A DNA stretch of 41,304 nucleotides from Curvivirga aplysinae (GTDB lineage Bacteria > Pseudomonadota > Alphaproteobacteria > UBA8366 > Aestuariispiraceae): contig NZ_SMMC01000200.1 of the NCBI RefSeq assembly GCF_009711445.1, forward strand, positions 1 through 41,304, read 5' to 3'. The position numbers and the translations under genes were made by a program. Under the pieces are notes generated by a model. That model saw only the letters and a program-made list of their open reading frames with translations. It did no database searches and was not told the DNA's origin. This document shows positions 41,191-41,304 of this stretch, piece after piece. The stretch's first letter is position 1; every line of letters begins with the position of its first letter.

Positions 41191-41269
41191 ATAATCCGTG
41201 TTTCGGATTATGCGCGTTTCGATTAGGATTGTATAGTTGTAATTTAATACAAATACATTTGATTGTATT
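41191..41269. promoter_or_regulatory. Upstream region of the orphan binding-protein gene with inverted repeats
   Basis: ATAATCCG (41191-41198) pairs with CGGATTAT (41204-41211), a perfect 8-bp hairpin just four bases ahead of the start codon, where a ribosome binding site would be expected. Further out AATACAA (41246-41252) faces TTGTATT (41263-41269). The first may be an operator or an RNA structure controlling translation; the second may be part of the promoter control region. Confidence 0.45.
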
Positions 41270-41304
41270 TAAGTTTTCCCCACTAAGTGCTATGTTGGGG
41301 GGGG

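Noticed and set aside
1-41304. CRISPR arrays, tRNA or rRNA genes, insertion sequences, integrases or phage genes
   Set aside because: No repeat-spacer pattern, tRNA-like fold, transposase or integrase-like product was recognised anywhere in the window.

Overview
The window reads as chromosomal DNA of a low-GC (by eye mid-40s percent), probably marine, heterotrophic alphaproteobacterium. The evidence is the fused S10-spc-alpha ribosomal cluster in the order secY-adk-rpsM-rpsK-rpoA-rplQ with no rpsD and no rpmJ, the family types of the accessory genes (Liv ABC, TAXI-TRAP, BKACE enzyme, AzlCD), and strong SD-led genes. An order-level assignment (Rhodospirillales-like) would be a guess. No rRNA, tRNA, insertion sequence, phage gene or CRISPR array was found.

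Positions 1-14842 hold the end of tuf followed by the ribosomal super-operon on the + strand: rpsJ-rplCDWB-rpsS-rplV-rpsC-rplP-rpmC-rpsQ-rplNXE-rpsNH-rplFR-rpsE-rpmD-rplO, a terminator, then secY-adk, a new consensus promoter, then rpsM-rpsK-rpoA-rplQ and a strong terminator. Three spacers in the alpha part (11836-12086, 12858-13155, 14191-14341) are rich in perfect or near-perfect stem-loops and look like structured leader RNAs.

Positions 14843-32601 are ordinary accessory genes. They are an AraC regulator with a LysE exporter; a five-gene branched-chain amino acid/amide ABC operon (livJ, hairpin, livG-F-H-M, minus strand); a KefB/C-type K+/H+ antiporter; a tungstate ABC operon (tupB-tupC-tupA, minus strand) divergent from an isoaspartyl dipeptidase; a DUF924 protein; a PlsC-like acyltransferase; a YegD-like Hsp70; an XRE-cupin regulator divergent from azlC-azlD with a nested inverted repeat between them; and a UspA protein.

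Positions 32614-39948 form what looks like one regulon: a TAXI-type TRAP transporter (binding protein, strong intercistronic hairpin, fused permease with a DUF3394/PDZ-like tail), a BKACE-family beta-keto-acid cleavage enzyme, a class III aminotransferase and a GcvA-type LysR regulator. A shared operator lies upstream of the transporter, the aminotransferase-BKACE operon and lysR itself. Two of the sites are identical over their flanks and differ by an 11-bp (one helical turn) insertion. I infer uptake of an amino compound, transamination to a beta-keto acid and acetyl-CoA-dependent cleavage. The window ends with an orphan periplasmic binding protein whose start lies beside an 8-bp-stem hairpin, and with a run of eight G that may be a contig end.
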